Assembly: GCA_038232415.1 (NCBI GenBank)
Contig: JBBSHY010000031.1
Coordinates: forward strand, 1 to 10,393
Direction: 5' to 3'
Length of the DNA: 10,393 nucleotides
From: JBBRXZ01 sp038232415
Lineage (GTDB): Bacteria; Patescibacteriota; Saccharimonadia; Saccharimonadales; UBA4665
Of the stretch, positions 1 through 5,306 are shown piece after piece. The number at the start of each line of letters is the position of its first letter. Position 1 is the stretch's first letter. The position numbers and the translations under genes were made by a program. The notes beneath the pieces were generated by a model that did no database searches, was not told where the DNA came from, and saw only the letters and a list, made by a program, of their open reading frames with translations.

Positions 1-239
1 CCGACGTTAGTCACAAAGGCACTGTCTAAGCCAAGTCTTGAGAAGGCTACCGCCGCGTTGGCCGCGTTCCCTACTGCCTCAATAACTTCGGCATGGTCAA
101 ATGGAATCTTGGTTCCAAAAGGTACAGCCAGCCACTTTCCCTGTTCGTTTTCATAAGCCGTAGCCTGATCGTCAAATAATTTAATAAACGCATCAGTTAC
201 GATATCACCGATACTTACTACATCAGGTTTTTCTGCCAT
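1..239 (-). CDS. PfkB-family carbohydrate/nucleoside kinase, N-terminal part (runs off the left edge)
   Basis: The first 79 residues of a ribokinase/adenosine-kinase-like enzyme, which would phosphorylate a sugar or nucleoside with ATP in the cytoplasm. The N-terminus reads MAEKPDVVSIGDIVTDAFIK, the usual first beta strand of PfkB kinases. Residues 57-70 (GNAANAAVAFSRLG) match the family signature in which a glycine-asparagine pair contacts the substrate hydroxyls and is followed by the small-residue helix. The C-terminal DTxGAGD motif with the catalytic aspartate lies outside the window, so the substrate cannot be named. The insert between residues 27 and 50 resembles adenosine-kinase-like members more than true ribokinase. 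The ATG at 239 is preceded by AAGGGG at a sensible distance. It is the last visible gene of the leftward sugar-phosphate cluster, 73 bases after the coiled-coil gene. The family call is secure, the substrate open. Confidence 0.85.
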   Translation of the reverse strand, partial: MAEKPDVVSIGDIVTDAFIKLFDDQATAYENEQGKWLAVPFGTKIPFDHAEVIEAVGNAANAAVAFSRLGLDSAFVTNV

Positions 240-281
240 TTTGCCCGCCCCTTGCGTCTCGTCCTATATTGCTTATGCTCT

Positions 282-331
282 TAGTCTACCACGCTACGAC
301 CCCAAATCAACCTCAGATGGTACGTAGACTA
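282..331. repeat. 8-bp inverted repeat before the PfkB kinase gene
   Basis: TAGTCTAC (282-289) and GTAGACTA (324-331) are exact reverse complements separated by 34 bases. The right arm lies inside the last codons of the coiled-coil gene and the left arm lies between the genes. No T-run follows on either strand, so it is not a standard terminator. It may be a leader hairpin for the kinase gene or chance. The rest of the 240-312 gap shows only the kinase's Shine-Dalgarno AAGGGG. Confidence 0.25.
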
Positions 332-630
332 TCACGTATCTTATTTATCTTTGCTTCGTGCTTGTCAACGCGCTCAATCTCAGCTTTTTGGACAACCTCA
401 ATCCGACGCACTGTTTGTTTGACTTCCTTCAGATCAGAGGCCAAGTTGTCTATCTTCTCGTTGACCTTTGCGAACTTCTGGTGAACTTCTGCAAACTTCT
501 CGTTGACCTTTGCAAACTTCTCATGAACTTCAGCAAAGCCGGCGGCAGTATGTCGCTTAGCTTCTTCAATACCCTCTTCAAACATAGTTTTGATAGCCTG
601 AAGGTCGTCTTTCGTCAATGTCATATGCAT
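313..630 (-). CDS. small heptad-repeat coiled-coil protein, unknown function
   Basis: A 105-residue soluble protein, almost wholly helical and charged. Residues 32-59 are four back-to-back heptads of the form F-A-(E/K)-V-(H/N)-(E/Q)-K, followed by a further heptad-like stretch (IDNLASDLKEVKQTVRRIEV). It should therefore form a parallel or antiparallel coiled coil. No signal peptide, membrane segment or catalytic motif is seen. The start is placed at the ATG at 630 because AGGGAA sits 6 bases before it. An in-frame ATG at 645 would add five residues but has no ribosome binding site. It starts 22 bases after the zinc-ribbon gene stop, so the two are probably co-transcribed. Such coiled-coil orphans are common in streamlined bacteria, where they act as scaffolds or are simply unassigned. 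I do not recognise a named family. Confidence 0.7.
   Translation of the reverse strand: MHMTLTKDDLQAIKTMFEEGIEEAKRHTAAGFAEVHEKFAKVNEKFAEVHQKFAKVNEKIDNLASDLKEVKQTVRRIEVVQKAEIERVDKHEAKINKIRDSLRTI
455..538 (-). repeat. 42-bp tandem repeat, two copies, inside the coiled-coil gene
   Basis: Bases 455-496 and 497-538 align over 42 positions with about five differences, and each copy is itself two diverged 21-base units. The unit encodes exactly two heptads, so the coiled coil has grown by in-frame duplication. Being a multiple of 21, gain or loss of a unit would keep both the reading frame and the heptad register. Confidence 0.8.
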
Positions 631-636
631 ATCATA

Positions 637-642
637 TTCCCT
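637..642 (-). promoter_or_regulatory. ribosome binding site deciding the coiled-coil gene start
   Basis: AGGGAA read on the minus strand, 6 bases before the ATG at 630. It overlaps codons 2-3 of the longer possible reading frame from 645, which argues that the longer start is not used. Confidence 0.6.
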
Positions 643-652
643 CATTTACTGG

Positions 653-835
653 CTACAAAGCATTTTGCCCCGTTTTCACTAAAAGTTCATGTTTATTTAA
701 TAATTCAGTAATTGGTTTGGCGCAATTCAGGCATAACTCATAACCCACAAACAAATGCCGGAACCTGGCAGAAACGACTCTTTCATCGAAGCTATCAATT
801 ATCTTATTGCATACGTCGCATTTGTGAATAATCAT
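653..835 (-). CDS. 60-residue zinc-ribbon-like protein (CxxC...CxxC), unknown function
   Basis: A very small protein with C6-x2-C9 and C35-x2-C38, two knuckles 25 residues apart, the spacing expected of a zinc ribbon that binds one metal ion. The first knuckle (HKCDVCNK) and second (ELCLNCAK) both have the polar flanks usual in such folds. The segment between is basic and aromatic (RFRHLFVGYEL), as in nucleic-acid- or protein-binding ribbons. No other domain is present. It lies 49 bases after the aldolase stop and 22 bases before the coiled-coil start. It has no good Shine-Dalgarno (only GAGAA right at the start) but has a -10-like TAAACT ending 6 bases before the ATG, suggesting a leaderless transcript. 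A sampled 60-base stretch around 661-720 is about 30% GC, well below the aldolase next door, so this pair may be a later insertion. The function is unknown. Confidence 0.65.
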   Translation of the reverse strand: MIIHKCDVCNKIIDSFDERVVSARFRHLFVGYELCLNCAKPITELLNKHELLVKTGQNAL

Positions 836-841
836 GTTCTC

Positions 842-870
842 AGTTTAAATCGGTTGGGTGGAAATGTCTG
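842..870 (-). promoter_or_regulatory. candidate leaderless promoter of the zinc-ribbon/coiled-coil pair
   Basis: On the minus strand, CAGACA (870-865, 4 of 6 to TTGACA), a 17-base spacer, and TAAACT (847-842). Only 6 bases separate the -10 from the ATG at 835, so the A of ATG falls where transcription should start. Confidence 0.4.
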
Positions 871-884
871 TTGTAACTTAAAAA

Positions 885-1799
885 TTACACCACGGATTTA
901 TCTGCCGAGTTGAAATCGTCTAGCTTGCTTTCCACGACCGCCTGAACGGCATCAACGACGTCTTTGCTGATCAATTTAGCAACAGAATACTCGCCGGGAT
1001 TATCGGCTAAAATTTTCTCTAGCGTCGTGCGGTAAGCATAACGCATGTCGCTGTTGATGTTAATTTTGGTAACGCCTATCTGAACAGCGTCGCGGAAGTA
1101 ATGTCCGGGCGTGCCACTGCCCCCGTGCAGGCTGATATTGCAGCCGATAGCCTGTCTCAGCTGTTGTAAAAGCTCCAAATCCAGCACTTTAGGCACCGGA
1201 TATTTACCATGCAGGTTACCAATGGCCGCGGCATAAGTATCTATGCCGGTGGCTTCCACAAACGCCTTCGCACCTTCCGGCGTACTGAATGTTTCTTTAA
1301 TTTTCTCATAATCAATCTCTTCAGTATGGACGTTGCTGCTGCCGCCAAAATAATGCGGTTCGCTCTCAACCAGCGCCCCAGTCAGCTTCGCATAAGCTAC
1401 AACTTCCTTAGTGGCAGCGATGATTTCATCATCGGAAGCCTCATGATTGGCCTGTGAAACATCAATATGTATAAATTCAAAGCCGGCCTCTATGCCTTGT
1501 TTGGCAGTCTCCACGCTCGGGCTATGGTCGAGGTTGACGTAAATCTCTATACCGTACTGGTACTTAAAGTTGTCGACCAGGTCACGGACGTTATCAAGGC
1601 CAATGTCATCAACCTCACCTTGGCTGACTTCAACCAACACAGGAGCGTTTTTGCTCGCCGCAGCCTGAACCACAGCCCGTAATGTCGCTTCGTCATCAAG
1701 GTTAAAAGCTCCAAAAGCCCACTTTTCGGCCCGGGCCTGGGCCATACGCTCCCGTGCCTGAGCACAATTCCGTCTAATCTGTTGCAGCGTTAAAGGCAT
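885..1799 (-). CDS. fba: class II (zinc) fructose-bisphosphate aldolase
   Basis: Cleaves fructose-1,6-bisphosphate to DHAP and GAP, or condenses them, in the cytoplasm. The 304-residue length is normal for the class IIB-like group. Visible landmarks: FGAFNLDDEATL near 29 (N-terminal strand and helix of the TIM barrel); LDHS with D91 (general acid/base) and H92 (zinc); E145 in VESEPH; GNLHGKYP with zinc ligand H198; LHGGSGT with zinc ligand H225; and KININSD at 245, the phosphate- and Schiff-base-free substrate loop. The ATG at 1799 has only a poor, too-close GGTGG, but a good promoter ends 7 bases before it. The gene follows the transketolase C-half by 45 bases. Members of this family can also take tagatose- or sedoheptulose-bisphosphate, and the sequence does not decide this. 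The neighbouring pentose phosphate genes make a sedoheptulose role plausible but unproved. Confidence 0.93.
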   Translation of the reverse strand: MPLTLQQIRRNCAQARERMAQARAEKWAFGAFNLDDEATLRAVVQAAASKNAPVLVEVSQGEVDDIGLDNVRDLVDNFKYQYGIEIYVNLDHSPSVETAKQGIEAGFEFIHIDVSQANHEASDDEIIAATKEVVAYAKLTGALVESEPHYFGGSSNVHTEEIDYEKIKETFSTPEGAKAFVEATGIDTYAAAIGNLHGKYPVPKVLDLELLQQLRQAIGCNISLHGGSGTPGHYFRDAVQIGVTKININSDMRYAYRTTLEKILADNPGEYSVAKLISKDVVDAVQAVVESKLDDFNSADKSVV

Positions 1800-1806
1800 G
1801 CCACCA

Positions 1807-1834
1807 AGTATAACCGCTTAAGCTTACCTGTCCA
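1807..1834 (-). promoter_or_regulatory. promoter of the aldolase gene, predicted near-leaderless
   Basis: On the minus strand, TGGACA (1834-1829, 5 of 6), a 16-base spacer, and TATACT (1812-1807, 5 of 6). Seven bases separate the -10 from the ATG at 1799, leaving room for a leader of about one base. Confidence 0.55.
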
Positions 1835-1844
1835 ACTTGAAGTC

Positions 1845-2825
1845 TTAACTTTTTTTGTCCACTACGCTGTGGGCGGCCAGGCGGATGTGTTTGGCGTCTA
1901 GGCCGAAGTGCTGGAGTAGTTGATCGGGAGCGCCGGATTCGCCGAAATGGTCTTGCATACCTATTCGTTTCATTGGTGCCGGATAATTTTCGGCTAGCAG
2001 TTCGGCAATAGCACCGCCCAGGCCGCCGATGATCTGAGCTTCTTCAACCGTGACCACCGCCCCAGTTTTTCGAACACTTTTTAGAATTGTCTCGGCATCC
2101 AGCGGTTTAATAGTCGGCACATGGATAACTTCGGCTTCAATGCCGTCTTTATACAGTTTATCGACCGCCAGCAGTGCCTGGTAAGTCATGGTACCGGTAC
2201 TTATTAGTGTCACGTCGGCACCTTTTGCAAAAACATAAGCCGGGCCGATTTCGAACGGCGTCTCATCCGTGGTGATAATAGGTGTTGCTTCCCGGGCCAG
2301 ACGTAAATAATTTGGCCGCTTGTCCTTGGCCATAGCTAACGTGGCCTTTTCGGCCTCCACGCTATCGCCGGGAGCAATGACAACCATATTTGGCAACACA
2401 CGCATCAGGGCTATATCCTCCAGCATCTGGTGGGTGGCGCCGTCCGGACCGACGCTTATACCGGCATGCGAACCCACGATTTTGACAGGCCGGTCATTCA
2501 GGCAAATCGTAGTCCTTATCTGTTCCCAGTTCCGCCCCGGGCTAAAAGCCGCATATGAGGATACAAACGGAATTTTGCCTATAGCCGCCATACCCGCTCC
2601 CACAGTCACAAGATTTTGCTCGGCCACACCGATTTCTATAAACCGATCTGGAAACTCCTCCTTAAACAAACTCATCTGCGTAGAATCCGTCAAATCGGCA
2701 CAAGCCGCCACCACATTCTCATCCTGCTTGCCCGCCTCCAAAAGCCCCCGCCCAAACCCTTTTCGTATAGGTTCCTTAGTAATATCTTTTGTTAAGATAT
2801 CCTCAATTAGATACAAATCCGTCAT
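1845..2825 (-). CDS. tkt: transketolase, C-terminal subunit (pyrimidine-binding and C-terminal domains)
   Basis: The second half of a split transketolase, which moves two-carbon ketol units between pentose and other sugar phosphates using thiamine diphosphate. In 326 residues it holds the PYR domain (about 20-190) and the transketolase C-terminal domain (about 200-320). RFIEIGVAEQN carries E69, the glutamate that activates the cofactor's aminopyrimidine from the partner subunit. FVSSYAAF follows, then SHAGISVGPDGATHQ with H120 and H132, typical of substrate-contacting histidines. The start ATG at 2825 overlaps the stop of the small membrane protein gene as ATGA, so translation is coupled to it rather than directly to the N-half. 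Split transketolases of this type are known from archaea and many bacteria, where the halves are usually adjacent. The active enzyme should be a heterotetramer with the product of 3186-4043. Gene order and domains make this call firm. Confidence 0.92.
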   Translation of the reverse strand: MTDLYLIEDILTKDITKEPIRKGFGRGLLEAGKQDENVVAACADLTDSTQMSLFKEEFPDRFIEIGVAEQNLVTVGAGMAAIGKIPFVSSYAAFSPGRNWEQIRTTICLNDRPVKIVGSHAGISVGPDGATHQMLEDIALMRVLPNMVVIAPGDSVEAEKATLAMAKDKRPNYLRLAREATPIITTDETPFEIGPAYVFAKGADVTLISTGTMTYQALLAVDKLYKDGIEAEVIHVPTIKPLDAETILKSVRKTGAVVTVEEAQIIGGLGGAIAELLAENYPAPMKRIGMQDHFGESGAPDQLLQHFGLDAKHIRLAAHSVVDKKS

Positions 2826-3193
2826 TTTTTATGTCTCAGATATTTCACGATCACGATCAAACCACCGTTAATAAGTGACCAGAAAGCCACGTCAATAATA
2901 ATTCCTCCTGTATATACAGATATTTTGGAGTCAGCAATGTAATGTGGGCCATCTTTAGTTAGTTTTGAAGAAGGACAACCCTCGGGATTACTGCATGTAA
3001 TATTAAGATTACACTGCACTTCCCGCTGAATCATGGGCACTGGTAATCCTTCGGTTTTTGATAGATTATTGCCAACCCCTTCTGGGAACGAACAGAACTT
3101 ATTATTACTCAACAGGGGTAAAAGTAAACTGGCACCCGAAAGTAAAATGCCACTTATAAGGGCAATAGCAAAATACTTTAATCTACTACTCAT
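2822..3193 (-). CDS. two-pass membrane protein with a four-cysteine outer loop, between the transketolase halves
   Basis: 123 residues with hydrophobic segments at about 7-30 and 93-118. The basic ends (MSSRLK and KYLRHKK) on both sides predict an inside-out-inside hairpin. The loop between them (about 31-92) would face outside and holds C34, C61, C67 and C73, enough for two disulfides, plus Pro/Gly-rich turns. It has a good ribosome binding site (GGAG, 5-6 bases before the ATG). It overlaps the transketolase N-half by 8 bases and the C-half by 4, so it is a true member of the operon. Two 60-base samples give about 35% and 40% GC, against about 62% in a sample of the N-half, suggesting insertion. 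I recognise no family. The first segment could instead be a signal anchor. It could be a membrane tether, or an unrelated passenger using the operon's expression. Confidence 0.75.
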   Translation of the reverse strand: MSSRLKYFAIALISGILLSGASLLLPLLSNNKFCSFPEGVGNNLSKTEGLPVPMIQREVQCNLNITCSNPEGCPSSKLTKDGPHYIADSKISVYTGGIIIDVAFWSLINGGLIVIVKYLRHKK

Positions 3194-4043
3194 GTTCGCT
3201 CCGGATTTTACCGCCTAGTGTGCGCAATTCTTTTAGAGCTTTGACGGCTTGTTCATGGTTTGGCGGCGCGCCGTGCCAGTGAAAATCGTATTCCATAAAG
3301 TCCACACCTTTGCCGGGGATTGTGTGGGCAATGATCATAACTGGTTTTTCAACAATAGCTTTGCCCATAGCGCAGGCGTCGATAATGGCGTCGATGTCGT
3401 TGCCGTTGATCTCCATGACGTACCAGCCAAAGGCTTCCCACTTGGCCTTTAGATCTTCCAGCGGCATGACGGACTCTGTAGGCCCGTCAATCTGAATGTT
3501 GTTGCGATCAGTTATGGCGATAATATTATTGAGTTTATACTTGCTGGCCAGCATGGCAGCCTCCCAGACATTGCCTTCATCCTGCTCGCCGTCGCCCATC
3601 ACCACATAAATCCAGCGGTGCAGCTGCTTATCCATACGTAAACCGAGCGCCATGCCGCAAGCCTGGCTTAGCCCGGAACCTAACGGTCCGCTGGTAGTTT
3701 CCAGCCCGGGCAGTTTAGTCCGTTCCGGGTGGCCCTGCAGGCGTGAACCAAGCTCGCGCAAGGTCATCAGCTCTTTGCGGTCAAAATAACCCGCACGTGC
3801 CATAGTGGCATATTGGACCGGCACGCAGTGACCATTACTGAGCAGGAAAATATCGCGATCCTGTAAGTCGGGATTCTTCGGATCGTATTTCATAACATCG
3901 AAGTAAAGAGCAGCGAAGATGTCTGCCAGCCCCAGTGGTCCGGCACTGTGGCCACTACCGGCATGCTCGAGCATCCGGATTATATCCTCCCGGATCTCGT
4001 TAGCAATAGTCTCCAAAGCTTCAATTGATAACTTTATAGCCAT
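3186..4043 (-). CDS. tkt: transketolase, N-terminal subunit (thiamine-diphosphate-binding domain)
   Basis: The pyrophosphate-binding half of split transketolase, 285 residues, the usual size for this subunit. H32 (AGSGHSAG), H72 (LLSNGHCVPVQYA) and H105 (LQGHPE) match the conserved histidines of the active site. GDGE at 150-153 to NN at 181-182 is the cofactor/Mg motif (GDG-x25-30-NN), with N158 as the further metal ligand. TSGPLGSGLSQA at 117-128 is the family's phosphate loop. It pairs with the product of 1845-2825. The ATG at 4043 has no Shine-Dalgarno, but a perfect TATAAT ends 10 bases before it. The gene begins 62 bases after the epimerase stop, so it probably has its own promoter as well as read-through. 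It is not the related deoxyxylulose-5-phosphate synthase, which is one long chain. Confidence 0.93.
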   Translation of the reverse strand: MAIKLSIEALETIANEIREDIIRMLEHAGSGHSAGPLGLADIFAALYFDVMKYDPKNPDLQDRDIFLLSNGHCVPVQYATMARAGYFDRKELMTLRELGSRLQGHPERTKLPGLETTSGPLGSGLSQACGMALGLRMDKQLHRWIYVVMGDGEQDEGNVWEAAMLASKYKLNNIIAITDRNNIQIDGPTESVMPLEDLKAKWEAFGWYVMEINGNDIDAIIDACAMGKAIVEKPVMIIAHTIPGKGVDFMEYDFHWHGAPPNHEQAVKALKELRTLGGKIRSEHE

Positions 4044-4053
4044 TCTGCTAGTG

Positions 4054-4082
4054 ATTATAGTGCAGTCTTACGGCAGTGTATA
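4054..4082 (-). promoter_or_regulatory. promoter of the transketolase operon, predicted short leader (3-5 nt)
   Basis: On the minus strand, TATACA (4082-4077, 4 of 6), a 17-base spacer, and consensus TATAAT (4059-4054). Ten bases separate it from the ATG at 4043. Just upstream lie two small palindromes, GTATAC (4078-4083) and GTATA-A-TATAC (4096-4106), the first overlapping the -35, a position where a repressor could act. Confidence 0.55.
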
Positions 4083-4105
4083 CTTGACAATAGGTGTATA
4101 ATATA

Positions 4106-4735
4106 CTATTTAATAATTTCGGTGATCTGTGTAAAAGAGACTTGGGGGTCGCTGGATTTTTGGATGAAGCCGCCGACGTTGAGGATGTCGACGCCGGCTT
4201 CAACAAGTTGCCGGGCATTCTTGTCACTGATGCCGCCGTCCCAGCTGATCTCCGCCTCCAGATAATGTTCACGGATTTGGCGGACTTTATCCAATAATTT
4301 AAGATCGGCTTTACCGCCGTGGTGGCCCAGTTTACCGCTAAAAACCAGAATGTGGTCGTAACAGTGCATAATATCTTTAACACTGTCGACAGGCGTGCCG
4401 CTTAGTATGGCAAGTCCAGCCTTTATATTGTTTTGAATCAGTTTGGATGAAAAATCCAGGTGATCCACGTCAGCTTCAAAATGGATCACGACCAGGTTCG
4501 GCTTTAGTCTAATTAATTGATCGATTTGCTCTGCCGGGCGCTGGTACATAAGATGGATATCGGCCGTTAACGATTCCGGCCACCAGACCTGATCCAGCCC
4601 AGGTGATTTAGACGGGGCGAATTTACCATCCATCAGGTCAATGTGGACACGCTTGGCAAAAGGCACAAGCCGCTCTATCTGGACCTTGTATTCATCATTG
4701 TCAAAGGCTGTGACTGTTGGACAAATCATGGCCAT
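4106..4735 (-). CDS. rpe: ribulose-phosphate 3-epimerase, divergent
   Basis: Interconverts ribulose-5-phosphate and xylulose-5-phosphate, supplying transketolase. It is 209 residues with a (beta/alpha)8 layout. The metal and catalytic set is present: H31 and D33 in HIDLMDG, H61 in DIHLM, and D166 in SWDGG. The last phosphate loop (GVDILNVGG, 181-189) is also recognisable. Two parts differ from textbook enzymes: the first strand has ICPTVTAFD where SILSADF is usual, and the M-x-x-N-P-G-F-G-G loop is replaced by VFSGKLGHHGG near 131-141. It is therefore an Rpe-like family member whose activity is very likely but not certain. The start is set at the ATG at 4735, one base after the isomerase stop (TAA-A-ATG). 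In-frame ATGs at 4750 (overlapping the isomerase by 14) and 4729 are alternatives. It is coupled to rpiB. Confidence 0.85.
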   Translation of the reverse strand: MAMICPTVTAFDNDEYKVQIERLVPFAKRVHIDLMDGKFAPSKSPGLDQVWWPESLTADIHLMYQRPAEQIDQLIRLKPNLVVIHFEADVDHLDFSSKLIQNNIKAGLAILSGTPVDSVKDIMHCYDHILVFSGKLGHHGGKADLKLLDKVRQIREHYLEAEISWDGGISDKNARQLVEAGVDILNVGGFIQKSSDPQVSFTQITEIIK

Positions 4736-4736
4736 T

Positions 4737-5231
4737 TTAGGCAAACTCATCTAATTTGCGGATGCGGCGAACGTGTCGCTCGGCTTGGCTGAATGGTGTC
4801 GATAACCAGATTTCGATAGCTTGCTTCATTTCTTCCAAGGCAAGAAAACGAGTGGAAAGACTTAGAACATTGGAATCATTATGCTGCCTGGAGAGTTTGA
4901 TAATTTCGTAGGGATCCTCGCTTTTCGTACCCTCGGCATCAACAGCGGTTTTAGCTACCACCTGGCCGTAAAACACCGCGCAGCGGACACCCTTGAATCT
5001 GTTGGCCGCTATGGCCTCGCCTTCACCGCTGCCGCCCAGAATAATTCCCCGCTGGCACTCACCGTTAGCGACGGCCCTGGCTGCCGGGAACATGAAGTCC
5101 GGATAATCATCGCCCGGGTCAAGGCTTTGCGGACCAAAGTCCACGCATTCATGACCTGATGACTCAAGAAATGCCTTTAACTGTTGCGCAGCTTCAAAGC
5201 CGGCATGATCGGTGGAAACGGCAATCTTCAT
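4737..5231 (-). CDS. rpiB: ribose-5-phosphate isomerase B, actinobacterial-type active site
   Basis: Interconverts ribose-5-phosphate and ribulose-5-phosphate. It is 164 residues. D8-H9 (STDHAG), the anion-hole loop GGSGEGE (66-72) followed by AIAANRFKGVR, HNDSNVLSL near 122-130, and the terminal RHVRRI are all family marks. The loop has no cysteine: E. coli-type enzymes have CGTG with a catalytic Cys, whereas the Mycobacterium tuberculosis enzyme has GGSGNGE and uses the glutamate. Here E72 should be that base. The start is placed at the ATG at 5231 because the protein then begins MKIAVSTDHAG as in relatives. An upstream in-frame TTG at 5267 would add 12 unrelated residues. No Shine-Dalgarno is seen, and a TATATT lies 9 bases before the ATG. 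It follows gap by 62 bases and touches rpe. Confidence 0.92.
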   Translation of the reverse strand: MKIAVSTDHAGFEAAQQLKAFLESSGHECVDFGPQSLDPGDDYPDFMFPAARAVANGECQRGIILGGSGEGEAIAANRFKGVRCAVFYGQVVAKTAVDAEGTKSEDPYEIIKLSRQHNDSNVLSLSTRFLALEEMKQAIEIWLSTPFSQAERHVRRIRKLDEFA

Positions 5232-5240
5232 AAACTTAAT

Positions 5241-5246
5241 AATATA
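5241..5246 (-). promoter_or_regulatory. possible -10 of rpiB, predicted near-leaderless
   Basis: TATATT on the minus strand, 9 bases before the ATG at 5231. No convincing -35 is seen at 15-19 bases, so this rests on the -10 and the lack of a Shine-Dalgarno. Confidence 0.3.
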
Positions 5247-5285
5247 ACCATGAGACGCAGGCAGCAAATTTAGTTATAGTCTGGC

Positions 5286-5306
5286 AAAAAAGTTTAGGCC
5301 TTTTTT
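5286..5306. repeat. A-tract inverted repeat across the gap stop codon
   Basis: AAAAAAG (5286-5292) and CTTTTTT (5300-5306) are exact reverse complements around a 7-base loop that contains the stop codon of gap. The stem is nearly all A-T and the T-run is part of the stem. It is a poor intrinsic terminator, at most a weak attenuator before rpiB. Confidence 0.3.

Noticed and set aside
872..889. TGTAA/TTACA hairpin at the end of the aldolase gene as a terminator
   Set aside because: Five AT-rich base pairs and no T-run after the hairpin in the leftward direction; too weak.
2320..2871. Open frame of 183 codons on the plus strand opposite the transketolase C-half
   Set aside because: A shadow of a strongly conserved gene on the other strand, with Ser/Ile/Ala-rich composition and no domain.
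4084..4089. Perfect TTGACA on the plus strand, suggesting an antisense promoter into rpe
   Set aside because: No -10 lies at 15-19 bases; the nearby TATAAT (4097-4102) is only 7 bases away. The region is better explained by the leftward transketolase promoter.
5232..5267. Longer rpiB starting at an upstream TTG
   Set aside because: The extra 12 residues do not belong to the family N-terminus, and the ATG at 5231 gives the usual MKIAVSTDHAG.
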